Part shown: positions 8,975 to 17,191 of the stretch, one piece after another | Layout: each line of letters starts with the position of its first letter | How positions within the stretch are numbered: the first letter of the stretch is position 1 | Assembly: GCA_900768785.1 (NCBI GenBank) | Contig: CAAGEG010000070.1 | Span: forward strand, 1-58,646 | DNA from: an uncultured Prevotella sp. | GTDB taxonomy: Bacteria > Bacteroidota > Bacteroidia > Bacteroidales > Bacteroidaceae | Direction: 5' to 3' | DNA length: 58,646 nucleotides | Notes under the pieces: model-generated | Database searches by the model: none | What the model was told of the DNA's origin: nothing | The model's input: only the letters and a program-made list of their open reading frames with translations | Position numbers and translations under genes: made by a program

Positions 8975-9008
8975 TTTGTCGTTTTAATATTATAATCATG
9001 TAACTTTG
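8975..9008 (+). promoter_or_regulatory. Promoter of the S41 protease gene
   Basis: TTTG at 8975-8978 and TAACTTTG at 9001-9008 with 22 bases between, a full -7 match and slightly long spacing. The transcript would begin near 9015, which leaves a leader of about 155 bases before the ATG at 9170. Confidence 0.65.
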
Positions 9009-9021
9009 CGTGATAGTTATT

Positions 9022-9100
9022 CAACCCTTGATAAGGGTTGCAGCATCAAAACATAGGAGTTAAGCAACCAGACAACCAACAACGGGAACCCTTTCTCGTT
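9022..9100 (+). promoter_or_regulatory. Structured 5' leader with mutually exclusive pairings
   Basis: CAACCCTT (9022-9029) pairs with AAGGGTTG (9033-9040) around a 3-base loop. A second AACCCTT at 9087-9093 can pair with the same AAGGGTT, and is itself flanked by a weaker AACG/CGTT hairpin at 9081-9100. The leader could therefore switch between two folds. No known riboswitch class is recognised. Confidence 0.4.
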
Positions 9101-9169
9101 AAAAACAGCTTGTTAAAACTAAAAAAAGAAGTGGTAAACATCTAAATAATACTCACAAAAGATATAAAA

Positions 9170-10849
9170 ATGAAAAGAAACATACTTATAATAATAACAA
9201 TATTGTGGCTTTTTGCCTTGCCAACAACAGCACAAGTAGATAAAGACCATAATTTTCATGTCGGGAAGAATTTACAAATATTCAATGAGATATATACATA
9301 TCTTGACATGATGTATGTTGACACCCTCAATGCAGAGGAAGTAATAGGCAACGGAATAAAGTCTATGCTCGCTTCTCTTGACCCTTACACTGTCTATTAT
9401 CCCGAAAACAAAGTCAACGACTTGAAGACTATGATTACAGGACGATATGTTGGCATTGGCGCAATAATAAAATACAATCAGAAAATAAAGCGTATAATTA
9501 TTGATGAACCTTATGCTGCGACTCCGGCAGCTGAAGCAGGACTGAAAAAAGGCGATATTATATTAAGCATAGATGACGAATCGATGGAGAATAAAGATGT
9601 TTCGTATGTTAGTTCTCATTTAAGAGGAGATGCCGGAACATCGTTTATCTTGAAATACAAGCGCCCTTCTACAGGGGAAACGACACAAGTAAAAATCACA
9701 AGACGCCCCATTGAGATGCCGGCAATTCCATATTACGGATTACTTAATGACAGCATAGGCTATCTCAATCTAAACAGTTTTACAGACAATTGCTATAAAG
9801 AGACACGCCTTGCAATAATAGAAATGAAGCACAAAGGCATGAAAGGACTTATCCTTGACTTAAGAGGCAACGGCGGAGGTTCGCTATCTGAAGCTGTAAA
9901 CATAGTAAACATGTTTGTACCTAAGGATTTGACAATAGTGAAAACAAAGGGTAAGATGAAGCGTGTTAACCATGAATATAAGACAACAATGGAACCCATA
10001 GACACCGAAATGCCTATTGTTGTACTCATAAATGGAGAATCGGCAAGTGCCAGCGAGATAACTTGTGGAAGTTTTCAGGACCTTGACAGAGCCGTACTCA
10101 TCGGTTCACGCACCTACGGAAAAGGATTAGTGCAAGTGCCTGTGGATATTTCATATAGCGGACAGCTGAAACTGACAACAAGTAAATACTACATTCCAAG
10201 TGGCAGATGCATACAAGCCATTAATTATAAACACTCTCAAGGAGGATATAAAGAGCACATTCCGGATAGCTTGACACATGTTTTCCATACGCTAAACGGA
10301 CGTGAAGTAAGAGACGGTGGCGGTATAAAACCGGACATAGAAGTAAAACCGGACTCTATTCCTAATATTGCTTATTATCTTACTGTTAACGGGCTGGACT
10401 CTACAGAGGTGCTTTTAGACTACGAAATAGACTATATAGCCAAGCATCCTACAATAGCTCCGGCTTCTGAGTTCATGATTACCGATGACGATTTTGAAGA
10501 TTTCAAACAAAGAGTTATTGAAAGCGGATTCAACTACGACCCTGAAAGCGAAAAGTTGTTACAAACTTTGAAAAAGACAGTACAGTTTGAAGGTTACTAT
10601 GAAGATGCAAAAACCGAATTTGAAAACCTTGAAAAGAGGCTAAAACATAATATTTCAAAAGATTTGGACATGAACAAGGAGCTGCTAAAACAGATAATTT
10701 CCAATGAGATTGTAACTGCTTATTATTATATATCAGGGAGTATTGAAAACGGACTGAAGCATGACAAAATAATAAAAGAAGCATGCAACATTATCAATAA
10801 TCCCGACAAATACAGAGAAATACTAAACGTTTCAAAGAAAAAACAATAA
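9170..10849 (+). CDS. S41 family C-terminal processing protease with PDZ domain
   Basis: A 559-residue exported serine protease of the CtpA/tail-specific type. The signal peptide runs to about residue 21 (LPTTAQ). An N-terminal helical cap (residues ~30-90) is followed by a PDZ domain (~95-190, PAAEAGLKKGDIILSID) and the S41 core: LNLNSFT, LILDLRGNGGGSL, then the catalytic Ser in NGESASASEI near residue 290 and the Lys in GSRTYGKGLVQ near residue 317. A ~200-residue C-terminal extension follows. It has its own promoter and leader, and a Fur-family gene begins 16 bases after its stop. A second S41 protease lies at 48821. The substrate is unknown. Confidence 0.9.
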   Translation: MKRNILIIITILWLFALPTTAQVDKDHNFHVGKNLQIFNEIYTYLDMMYVDTLNAEEVIGNGIKSMLASLDPYTVYYPENKVNDLKTMITGRYVGIGAIIKYNQKIKRIIIDEPYAATPAAEAGLKKGDIILSIDDESMENKDVSYVSSHLRGDAGTSFILKYKRPSTGETTQVKITRRPIEMPAIPYYGLLNDSIGYLNLNSFTDNCYKETRLAIIEMKHKGMKGLILDLRGNGGGSLSEAVNIVNMFVPKDLTIVKTKGKMKRVNHEYKTTMEPIDTEMPIVVLINGESASASEITCGSFQDLDRAVLIGSRTYGKGLVQVPVDISYSGQLKLTTSKYYIPSGRCIQAINYKHSQGGYKEHIPDSLTHVFHTLNGREVRDGGGIKPDIEVKPDSIPNIAYYLTVNGLDSTEVLLDYEIDYIAKHPTIAPASEFMITDDDFEDFKQRVIESGFNYDPESEKLLQTLKKTVQFEGYYEDAKTEFENLEKRLKHNISKDLDMNKELLKQIISNEIVTAYYYISGSIENGLKHDKIIKEACNIINNPDKYREILNVSKKKQ

Positions 10850-10865
10850 TAACAGAACAACGAAA

Positions 10866-11291
10866 ATGTTTGATGAGCAGTTCTATATAGACAAATTGCA
10901 GCATCGTGGCATTAAACCCACAAACACGAGGCTGTTAATATTGAGAACCATGTTCAGAGGTGACGAAACCGTTTCGCTGCCACAACTGGAAAAACTGCTG
11001 CCCGACATAGACAAAAGCACTATTTCAAGAGCTTTATCCCTATTTCTCTTACATCGCCTCATACATGTTGTTGATGACGGTAGCGGGAGTTTGAAGTATA
11101 ATGTTTGTAGCGACGACTGCGATTGCAGCATAGAAGATGAGCACACTCATTTCTTTTGTGAATGTTGCAAACGCACTTTTTGTCTTAAACGTATTCACGT
11201 TCCGGTTGTTAACCTGCCGGAAGGCTTCAAACTGAAAAGCATTAATTATGTCATAAAAGGGCTTTGTCCAAGCTGTGCTGAAAAAGTTTAA
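10866..11291 (+). CDS. Fur-family transcriptional regulator
   Basis: A 141-residue metal-sensing DNA-binding protein. Residues ~1-80 form the winged helix (LQHRGIKPTNTRLLIL, then the recognition helix DKSTISRALSLF). Residues ~85-141 form the dimerisation domain, with clustered ligands: CSDDCDCSIEDEHTHFFCECC and a C-terminal CPSC. The CxxC pairs and the His cluster suit a structural zinc plus a sensory site. Fur, Zur and PerR cannot be told apart from the sequence; the many cysteines suit a zinc or iron sensor. It is co-oriented with the protease gene 16 bases upstream and probably shares its transcript. No binding site was found. Confidence 0.85.
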   Translation: MFDEQFYIDKLQHRGIKPTNTRLLILRTMFRGDETVSLPQLEKLLPDIDKSTISRALSLFLLHRLIHVVDDGSGSLKYNVCSDDCDCSIEDEHTHFFCECCKRTFCLKRIHVPVVNLPEGFKLKSINYVIKGLCPSCAEKV

Positions 11292-11363
11292 CCCAAATCA
11301 GTCATAAAATTTCGTTAGCTCTATAGGCATTTAACCCAATCAACCTTCGTACTCTTTGCACAA

Positions 11364-12044
11364 TCAGAGCCAAAAGATACTCTCGTTACCCATATTAAAC
11401 AAAAGGTCCAAAATACTAAGATTTGGAATAAATCCGTTTTTTCGTTCAAAAACTTGATAATAAGGTTTCACGGAAAAGCTGTTATCAGGCAACGGATGCT
11501 TAGGACGTATAACCTCACGATAATCCACTATACAACTATCTTTCGGCTCTCCCGCTCCAACGAGCCTCATATCGTCTGAAGGAATATATTCTGACGTAAG
11601 CTGAATATTTGGTCTGATGTCAAGCAATTCACACATTTTTGTGCATATCTCCATATTGAAGTCGTACAAAAAAGACCATTTTCGCTCAAAAAACGGGCGG
11701 ATATCATCTTCATAATACTCAAAAAAAGGCGACTCTCCATATGCACTTGTAAGTGCATTCCAATGCAGATGTCGCCAATTGCCGTGATTACTTATTCTAA
11801 TGTCTTTCATCAAACTCTTGCCACCCTTATCCGAAGGGTAGAGTAAAGATGTTTTATCATGCTCAACAGGGACGGTAAGAACTTGTATGCCATTAGTTGT
11901 AGATATTACACAACGATTACGATATGTCTGTTTTGTGAAATTATCATTAGCCTCAATATATATAAAGTCATACCTATTCAATTTCTGATACCATTGGATA
12001 GGTGCAAAATAGGCCGATGACAATAAACAAGAAGAGCTTAACAT
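11364..12044 (-). CDS. WbqC-like family protein
   Basis: A 226-residue cytoplasmic protein of the WbqC-like family, recognised from LLSSAYFAPIQWYQKL at the N-terminus, FTKQTYRNRCVIS and WRHLHWNALTSAYGESPFFEYY in the middle. The family was named from O-antigen gene clusters; no enzyme activity has been firmly shown. It begins immediately at the end of lepB (stop and start are adjacent at 12044/12045), so translation is coupled. The order dapB-lepB-wbqC is a common Bacteroidota arrangement. It ends 72 bases from the convergent Fur-family gene without a visible hairpin. Confidence 0.8.
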   Translation of the reverse strand: MLSSSCLLSSAYFAPIQWYQKLNRYDFIYIEANDNFTKQTYRNRCVISTTNGIQVLTVPVEHDKTSLLYPSDKGGKSLMKDIRISNHGNWRHLHWNALTSAYGESPFFEYYEDDIRPFFERKWSFLYDFNMEICTKMCELLDIRPNIQLTSEYIPSDDMRLVGAGEPKDSCIVDYREVIRPKHPLPDNSFSVKPYYQVFERKNGFIPNLSILDLLFNMGNESIFWL

Positions 12045-13481
12045 CTACTTTATATTGTCCACAAAACTGAATATTCTTGACCAACGTATGCCAGAGAAGC
12101 CATTACGGTCGGGATCGCTACTCCACCAAATAAATATTGGCTTGCCTACAACATGATCTTCAGGCACGAAACCCCAATATCTACTGTCGGCAGAATTGTG
12201 ACGGTTGTCTCCCATCATCCAATAATAATCCATCTTAAAGGTGTAAGTGTTGGTCTGTTTCCCATTAATGAAAATCTTTCCGTCTTTGACTTTAAGGTCG
12301 TTATTCTCATAAACACTTATCGGTCTCTCGTATATTGGAAGGTTCTTCAAGTCAAGATGAATGGTTTTACCCTTTTGCGGAATCCATATAGGACCATAAT
12401 TATTGCGCGTCCATCCTGTGTTTGCATTCAACGGATAGAGGTCTCCTGTCATCTCGTCATCATTAATACGAATAGAAGAGACAACATCCTTACGTTTTGA
12501 CAACACTTTTGCGGCTGTAGAAGTAAGTGGAATACAACCCGTTTCGTTAAGAGAAGCCAAGTCTTCCATGCTTATTCCCAACTGCTCAAGAAGCTCTTCC
12601 GGGATGTTCTGCTTAAGTTTTACATAATAAGTATATTGCACATTGTCGGGTTCTTTATTTGCTTTGCCGTCAAGATATACCACGCGGTTTTTTATCTGTA
12701 ATGTCTGTCCGGGCAAGCCAACACAACGTTTGACATAATTTTCACGACGATCGACAGGTCTTGTTATTACAGAACCATACACAGGTTTGTTTTGCAAGAT
12801 ATAATTTCTGCCTGTATTATATACCAATTCATACCATTTACGTTGTTGTTCCAAAGATAACGAATCTACAACAGGGCCATTTTCAATAAGTTGATAGCCA
12901 AAAGCGTAACACATTTGATAATAATCAGCAGCTTGATATTGTGGCGCAGTAACTAAAGTGTCGCCTGCAGGATAATTGAAAACAACAATATCGTTAAGCT
13001 TAACCTTGCCCAGTCCTTCCACACGACGATAGTCCCAATGCGGCCACTCTATATATGACTTGCAGTCAAATACAGGGAGTGTGTGTTGAGTAAGCGGCAT
13101 TGTCAAAGGTGTTTGCGGGATACGCGGTCCGTAACTCACTTTGCTGACAAAAAGATAATCACCAGTCAACAACGACTTTTCCAAAGAAGATGATGGTATA
13201 ACATAGTTTTGGAAGAAGAATTGATTGATGAAATAGACTGCTACTAACGCAAAAACCAACGCATCAATCCATGACATGATGAAACGTACCGGACGTTCTG
13301 AATCACGCCACCATTGCCATTTTATCTTTTTAGTTATATAAACATCAAAGATAAAAGGCACAACTAATAGTCCCCAAAAGCTTTTAACCCAAAATAAAAA
13401 AATGAGATAAAGTACAGTAACTGCTATAAACTTTGCCCATTGTACCTTCATATTGAGTTGTTGTTTCTCTTTGTCTTGCAT
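12045..13481 (-). CDS. lepB: Signal peptidase I
   Basis: A membrane-anchored serine protease that removes signal peptides from exported proteins. At 478 residues it is of the long Bacteroidota type. Two hydrophobic segments lie at residues ~12-45 and ~68-90. The catalytic Ser is in VIPSSSLEKSL near residue 95 and the general-base Lys in NYVKRCVGLPGQ near residue 252. The conserved region-E motif MMGDNRHNSADSRYWG is near residue 428. A large insertion (residues ~280-380) separates the catalytic motifs and the C-terminal box. It lies between dapB (24 bases upstream) and wbqC (contiguous). Confidence 0.94.
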   Translation of the reverse strand: MQDKEKQQLNMKVQWAKFIAVTVLYLIFLFWVKSFWGLLVVPFIFDVYITKKIKWQWWRDSERPVRFIMSWIDALVFALVAVYFINQFFFQNYVIPSSSLEKSLLTGDYLFVSKVSYGPRIPQTPLTMPLTQHTLPVFDCKSYIEWPHWDYRRVEGLGKVKLNDIVVFNYPAGDTLVTAPQYQAADYYQMCYAFGYQLIENGPVVDSLSLEQQRKWYELVYNTGRNYILQNKPVYGSVITRPVDRRENYVKRCVGLPGQTLQIKNRVVYLDGKANKEPDNVQYTYYVKLKQNIPEELLEQLGISMEDLASLNETGCIPLTSTAAKVLSKRKDVVSSIRINDDEMTGDLYPLNANTGWTRNNYGPIWIPQKGKTIHLDLKNLPIYERPISVYENNDLKVKDGKIFINGKQTNTYTFKMDYYWMMGDNRHNSADSRYWGFVPEDHVVGKPIFIWWSSDPDRNGFSGIRWSRIFSFVDNIK

Positions 13482-13505
13482 ATTATCTTAATATAATTAT
13501 ATTTT

Positions 13506-14234
13506 TCAAAACTTAAACATATCACTAATAGTAAGCAGTCCGCTATGCTGTGCAGTATATTCTGCGGCAAGAACAGCACCAAGAGCAAACCCCTTACGAG
13601 AGTGTGCATCATGGGTTATCGTTATACAATCAGCCTCAGAATCATATCTTATTGTATGAATACCCGGCACTTCGCCTCGTCTTAACGAATCTATACGAAG
13701 AGTGTCTTCCTTATATGGCTCGTTGTCTTGACCTTTTATCCATGACGATTTCCTGTCAAGATTTTCAACAATATCCTCTGCCAATGTTATGGCAGTACCA
13801 CTTGGAGCATCAATTTTATGTATATGATGTGTCTCTTCCATATGAACATCATATTGCGTGAAGCCATTCATTATCTTTGCAAGATAACGATTGACAGCAG
13901 AAAATACAGCTACGCCGACACTAAAATTGGATGCCCAGAAAAGAGTCTTGCCCTCTTCTGTACACATACGACGCACATCGTCTCCGTGAGTCTTCATCCA
14001 ACCGGTTGACCCCGACACAACTTTTACATTGTGTTCAAAGGCTTTTAGATAATTATCATAAGCAGCGGTAGGACTTGTAAACTCTATTGCAACATCGGCA
14101 GAAGCAAATGCCGGTGTGTCAAAATCCTGACGATTATCAATATCTATTATACTTACTATCTCATGACCACGGCTAACGGCTATCTGTTCTATCATCTTAC
14201 CCATCTTGCCATAACCAATAAGTGCTATTTTCAT
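13506..14234 (-). CDS. dapB: 4-hydroxy-tetrahydrodipicolinate reductase
   Basis: Reduces the dehydrated DapA product with NAD(P)H in lysine and diaminopimelate synthesis. The nucleotide-binding loop is at the start (IALIGYGKMGKMIE). The central EETHHIHKIDAPSGTA motif near residue 135 holds the catalytic His and the substrate-binding Lys. At 242 residues it is within the short end of the family. It is the first gene of the dapB-lepB-wbqC unit and has a clear promoter at 14336-14366. Confidence 0.94.
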   Translation of the reverse strand: MKIALIGYGKMGKMIEQIAVSRGHEIVSIIDIDNRQDFDTPAFASADVAIEFTSPTAAYDNYLKAFEHNVKVVSGSTGWMKTHGDDVRRMCTEEGKTLFWASNFSVGVAVFSAVNRYLAKIMNGFTQYDVHMEETHHIHKIDAPSGTAITLAEDIVENLDRKSSWIKGQDNEPYKEDTLRIDSLRRGEVPGIHTIRYDSEADCITITHDAHSRKGFALGAVLAAEYTAQHSGLLTISDMFKF

Positions 14235-14667
14235 AATCTTTTGTATATTATAATTATTGGGATATATGTATATTGCGCCATAACAAAGCTTTAAATATCA
14301 TCACATTAAAGCATGCCACAAACAACAATTAGGTGCAAAATTATACAAAATAGACATATTGCCAAAGCTTTAGCTTTAATTTTTATTCAAAAACCGACTG
14401 TATTTCAACGTATTTAAGCCCAAATCGGTCATTAGAATAGTCATCATGTTTAACTTTAAACCAAATCTCTTCGTATGAGACGATGTAAGAAATACTGCGT
14501 TACATTATTATCAATATGGAAATCAACCATACCAAAATGAAAAGGTTTATATAAAATATCAGATTCCGACAATAAGTGTACTATGTTTACTATCTGATAT
14601 TTACGTAGACATTTGATATTTTGGCACCTCATTTGCTAATAGTGATATAAGTATAACAAAGTCGTAT
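14235..14667. other. Intergenic region upstream of dapB
   Basis: Contains the dapB promoter (14336-14366). Around 14408-14460 are degenerate copies of motifs like TTTAAGCCCAAAT and TTTAAACCAAAT, reminiscent of the 620-707 array but without a fixed period. No gene is supported. Confidence 0.5.
14336..14366 (-). promoter_or_regulatory. Promoter of dapB
   Basis: On the minus strand: TTTG at 14366-14363, a 19-base spacer, then TAATTTTG at 14343-14336, a full match to the Bacteroidota promoter. The start codon at 14234 is about 100 bases downstream. Confidence 0.7.
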
Positions 14668-14850
14668 ATGGATTTTAAGCAATATCAAGTTAGTGCCACT
14701 ATGGAAAAAGAAATCAGCCATCGATTTATTGCCCATCTAATAGGTCTATTGTTGGCATTTGAATCTATACTATTACTGCTTTGCTACTTTGTATCAATAA
14801 TGTTTGGAGAGAGCGATTTGAAGCCCGATTATTCTTCTAAAAGCCTCACC
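14668..14850 (+). pseudogene. Fragment resembling the N-terminus of a TrkH-type K+ transporter
   Basis: The frame (from 14668 or, better, the ATG at 14701) encodes about 40 residues with one strong hydrophobic segment, HLIGLLLAFESILLLLCY, then FGESDLKP. This resembles the start of TrkH-family potassium uptake proteins, which are normally ~480 residues. After about 14840 the frame runs into a low-complexity segment (Pro/Leu/Arg-rich, LTPTHCLRR) and ends at 15033 without any further transporter sequence. I read it as a 5' remnant. The match rests on pattern recognition of a short stretch and is moderate at best. Confidence 0.4.
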
Positions 14851-15007
14851 CCGACCCATTGCCTTCGGCGAAGTTCCTTACGCTCAGTAATAGGAAAAAC
14901 CCGTTTTCTATTACTCTCGCTCAATCGGAACATTCTCCAAAAGAGAGGGGAGCAAGGTAGTCTTGCTAATGAGACGGGAGTGAGAAAAAATAAAAAACAA
15001 TTAGATT

Positions 15008-15229
15008 ATGAAAAATTTCATCAAAGCCTTTAGGCTGACAATAGTCATGTGTGTGTTTCTCGGCATCAGTTATGTGCTTGTGCTATGGGTGTTCGGCAAG
15101 GCAGCACCTCAACGTGCTACTCGCTTCTCCTTTTGGGAAGTAGGATTTACTTTATCCTGCATCGTCATTGCTGTGCTCACACTGATGCACTGCCAGTTAG
15201 CCCTTTCGTTACAGAACAGCATAATGTAG
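15008..15229 (+). pseudogene. Fragment resembling the N-terminus of KdpC, or a small membrane protein
   Basis: 73 residues with two hydrophobic segments (residues ~9-31 and ~45-65). The first 32 residues, MKNFIKAFRLTIVMCVFLG and on to VLVLWVFGKAA, resemble the membrane anchor of KdpC, a subunit of the K+-transporting ATPase that is normally ~190 residues. The remainder does not continue as KdpC. Lying next to a TrkH-like fragment, it suggests a decayed potassium uptake locus. An alternative is a genuine small two-helix membrane protein. Confidence 0.35.
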
Positions 15230-15363
15230 GCTAGGAATTGTTCATTTTACATATGTGTGGTTTTTGTCGGATGACTATTTTTTTGCTATTCGGATGAATA
15301 TTACTACCTTTACTGCCGATAAAAATTTTACATGTAAAAACACAAGAAAGGACTGCATATCAA

Positions 15364-16137
15364 ATGAACAGAACGGAAAGAAACAAAAGGAGCATAGCAA
15401 CGCTTGTCGTGCTATTGCTCTCCATGACTGTTGTAGCGGGAGGAATGCGTGTGCTGTTTATCGGCGATTCCATCACCGATGGCGCTTGGGGTAACAGTAA
15501 GGTGTGGAACACGCCGTCAGCCCAGCGCAATCATAAAGACATGAACCATATCTACGGGCATGGATACATGATGATAACGGCATCACATTATGAAGCGCTC
15601 TATCCAGAAGCGGGATGGACTTTCTGGAACAGGGGCATCAGCGGCAACACACTTGGTGACCTTGAAGAGCGGTAGCAACATGATGCACTCGACCTCAACC
15701 CCGATGTGATTTCAATGCTCATCGGCACAAATGATGTGGACAGGGCATTGAGGAATGGATGCACCATCGACACAGTGGCGTGGGGAATGAAGATGAGAGG
15801 GCTCCTCGACAAGGCAAGAGCGCAAAACCACAACGTGAGGTTTGTTTTGTGTACTCCGTTTGTGGCCAAAGCAGGAAAGACCGGGTTGAGCGACAACTAC
15901 AACAGGCGCAAGGAGATGATTGCGATGCTTGGGCAGGTGGTCAGGAATGTGGCTGAGGCATATCATGCCACTGTCGTGCCATTCGACTCGCTCGTGGAGG
16001 AGACAATTTCTCAGAACCCTGGCATTCCTGCCAGTTACTGGATTTGGGATGGCATTCATCCCACGCCGGCCATGCACTACAAGATGGCAAGGATGTGGAT
16101 GGAAAGGGCTGATGGGGATTTATGGCTCAGCAAGTGA
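15364..16137 (+). pseudogene. SGNH/GDSL-type hydrolase interrupted by an in-frame amber stop
   Basis: A secreted esterase-like protein of 257 codons, split by TAG at 15673. Both halves are in the same frame, and reading the TAG as TGG (Trp) restores continuity: LGDLEER-W-QHDALDL. Residues ~1-27 are a signal peptide (LLLSMTVVAGG). Block I RVLFIGDSITDG holds the catalytic Ser, block II is NRGISGN, block III is MLIGTNDV, and block V DGIHPTPAMH holds the catalytic Asp and His. Such enzymes often remove acetyl groups from plant polysaccharides. The segment is visibly richer in G+C than its neighbours, which suggests recent transfer. It may be a recent pseudogene or a sequencing error. Confidence 0.8.
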
Positions 16138-16168
16138 GTGTTCAATCTTTATGACGGACAAGTCTCCA

Positions 16169-16471
16169 TCATGTCTTAGTGATCTGCAGATTATGTATGC
16201 AGCCCTTTGCCTTTATGTATTCCAGCAGTTCGCAGAAGGTGGGGTTGGTTGATAGGGTGCTGATGTCGCCTGTCATGATCATATGGTGGCGTGCCCTGGT
16301 GAGTGCCACATTCAGCTTTCGGTCGATGATGTAGCCGCTCTCAGTGAAGCTGTTGGTGGCGAGGAACTCCATTTGCCATGTGTGGTGCACGGTGAACGAA
16401 TAGACGATGATGTTGCACTGTCTGGTCAACCGTTTGGGTATGTCGTGCGCACAATCCGGAAAAAATCGGAT
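16169..16471 (-). pseudogene. C-terminal remnant of a superfamily 1 (Dna2/Upf1-type) helicase
   Basis: About 95 codons without a proper start. The frame contains NIIVYSFTV, then FTESGYIIDRKLNVALTRARH, the helicase motif VI region with its conserved VALTRAR arginines, then IMTGDISTLSTNPTF. Full proteins of this type exceed 1000 residues and carry Walker motifs that are absent here. Upstream the frame degenerates into a tandem 11-bp array and a stop near 16472. It is a tail left by a deletion. Confidence 0.7.
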
Positions 16472-16507
16472 TTAAATCGGATTCAAATCAGATTTCAATC
16501 ACCTTCA
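16453..16507. repeat. Five tandem 11-bp units
   Basis: Five gapless units of 11 bp, each beginning AATC, such as AATCGGATTTA and AATCGGATTCA. The array overlaps the broken end of the helicase remnant. Confidence 0.7.
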
Positions 16508-17191
16508 TTTCCATCGCCCGCGCGCTATATATATATAAATATATATATTAAAGACAAAGACATAGATCTTCATTATGATGTTGTTCACTCTCTTTTGAAT
16601 GTCCATATACCCACATAATATGGTTTTATACGATTGCAATTATAGTGTTTAAGTTAGCTAAGTATAGTGTTTACGCCACATAAGTATGGTGTTTTTAAAC
16701 AATAAGTTGTGTGTTTGGTTATGTGGATTTAGGAGATTTGTTGCTGTGAGAGCAAGAATACGGCAAAGGTAACACTATACTCCGACATTACCGCCTACCC
16801 ACCGAAATAATCCGCTGACCCCCGAAAGCCCCACGCCGGTGTAAGTATATATAGAGGACTCACCATTATCTATATAAAGAAAAGAAATGATGAGAGAATT
16901 ATGAAACACCTCATGAGACGTTCCCGTTGCTTTGTCTTTAGCATACTTTAGGAATTTGCGAGCTTCTTACCGCGACAAAACCAAAGCGTACAGTTACGCC
17001 TTATTATGTAAATATATCTAATCGTCCTAAGTCCTAAGGGCTTTCGGCAAGATTAAGATATGGCAAATACACAAAAATATGCAATAAATAAGTATCAATT
17101 TTCACAAGTTACAATTAATTTGTGTATCTTCGCAGTGTAACAATAATATGAGATTTCAGTTGATACTTGATATTTTAATGTCATAACATTT
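16472..17191. other. Gene-poor region between the helicase remnant and the DUF2851 gene
   Basis: Holds the rest of the 11-bp array, a TATATA-rich stretch at 16525-16550 and the 22-bp array at 16632-16719. A box TATCTTCG at 17125-17132, one mismatch from the -7 consensus, may serve the DUF2851 gene at 17192. No coding sequence is supported. Confidence 0.5.
16632..16719. repeat. Array of four 22-bp imperfect tandem units
   Basis: Four gapless 22-bp units with a core like TAAGTATAGTGTTTA. The core is close to that of the array at 8586-8695. The last unit is the most diverged. Confidence 0.85.

Noticed and set aside
11292..11363. Further copy of the 22-bp array between the Fur-family and wbqC genes
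   Set aside because: Two TTTAACCC motifs are present, but 53 bases apart and with no clear unit between them.
12153..12500. Plus-strand frame of 115 codons over lepB
   Set aside because: It is opposite to well-conserved signal peptidase sequence and lacks any protein signature.
15673..15675. Amber codon as programmed recoding (for example pyrrolysine)
   Set aside because: Pyrrolysine genes are not expected in this lineage, the position is a Trp by context, and the gene is not a methylamine methyltransferase. A point mutation is simpler.
16525..16560. TATATA stretch as an origin or promoter
   Set aside because: It is a simple AT repeat with no flanking motifs or gene in phase.
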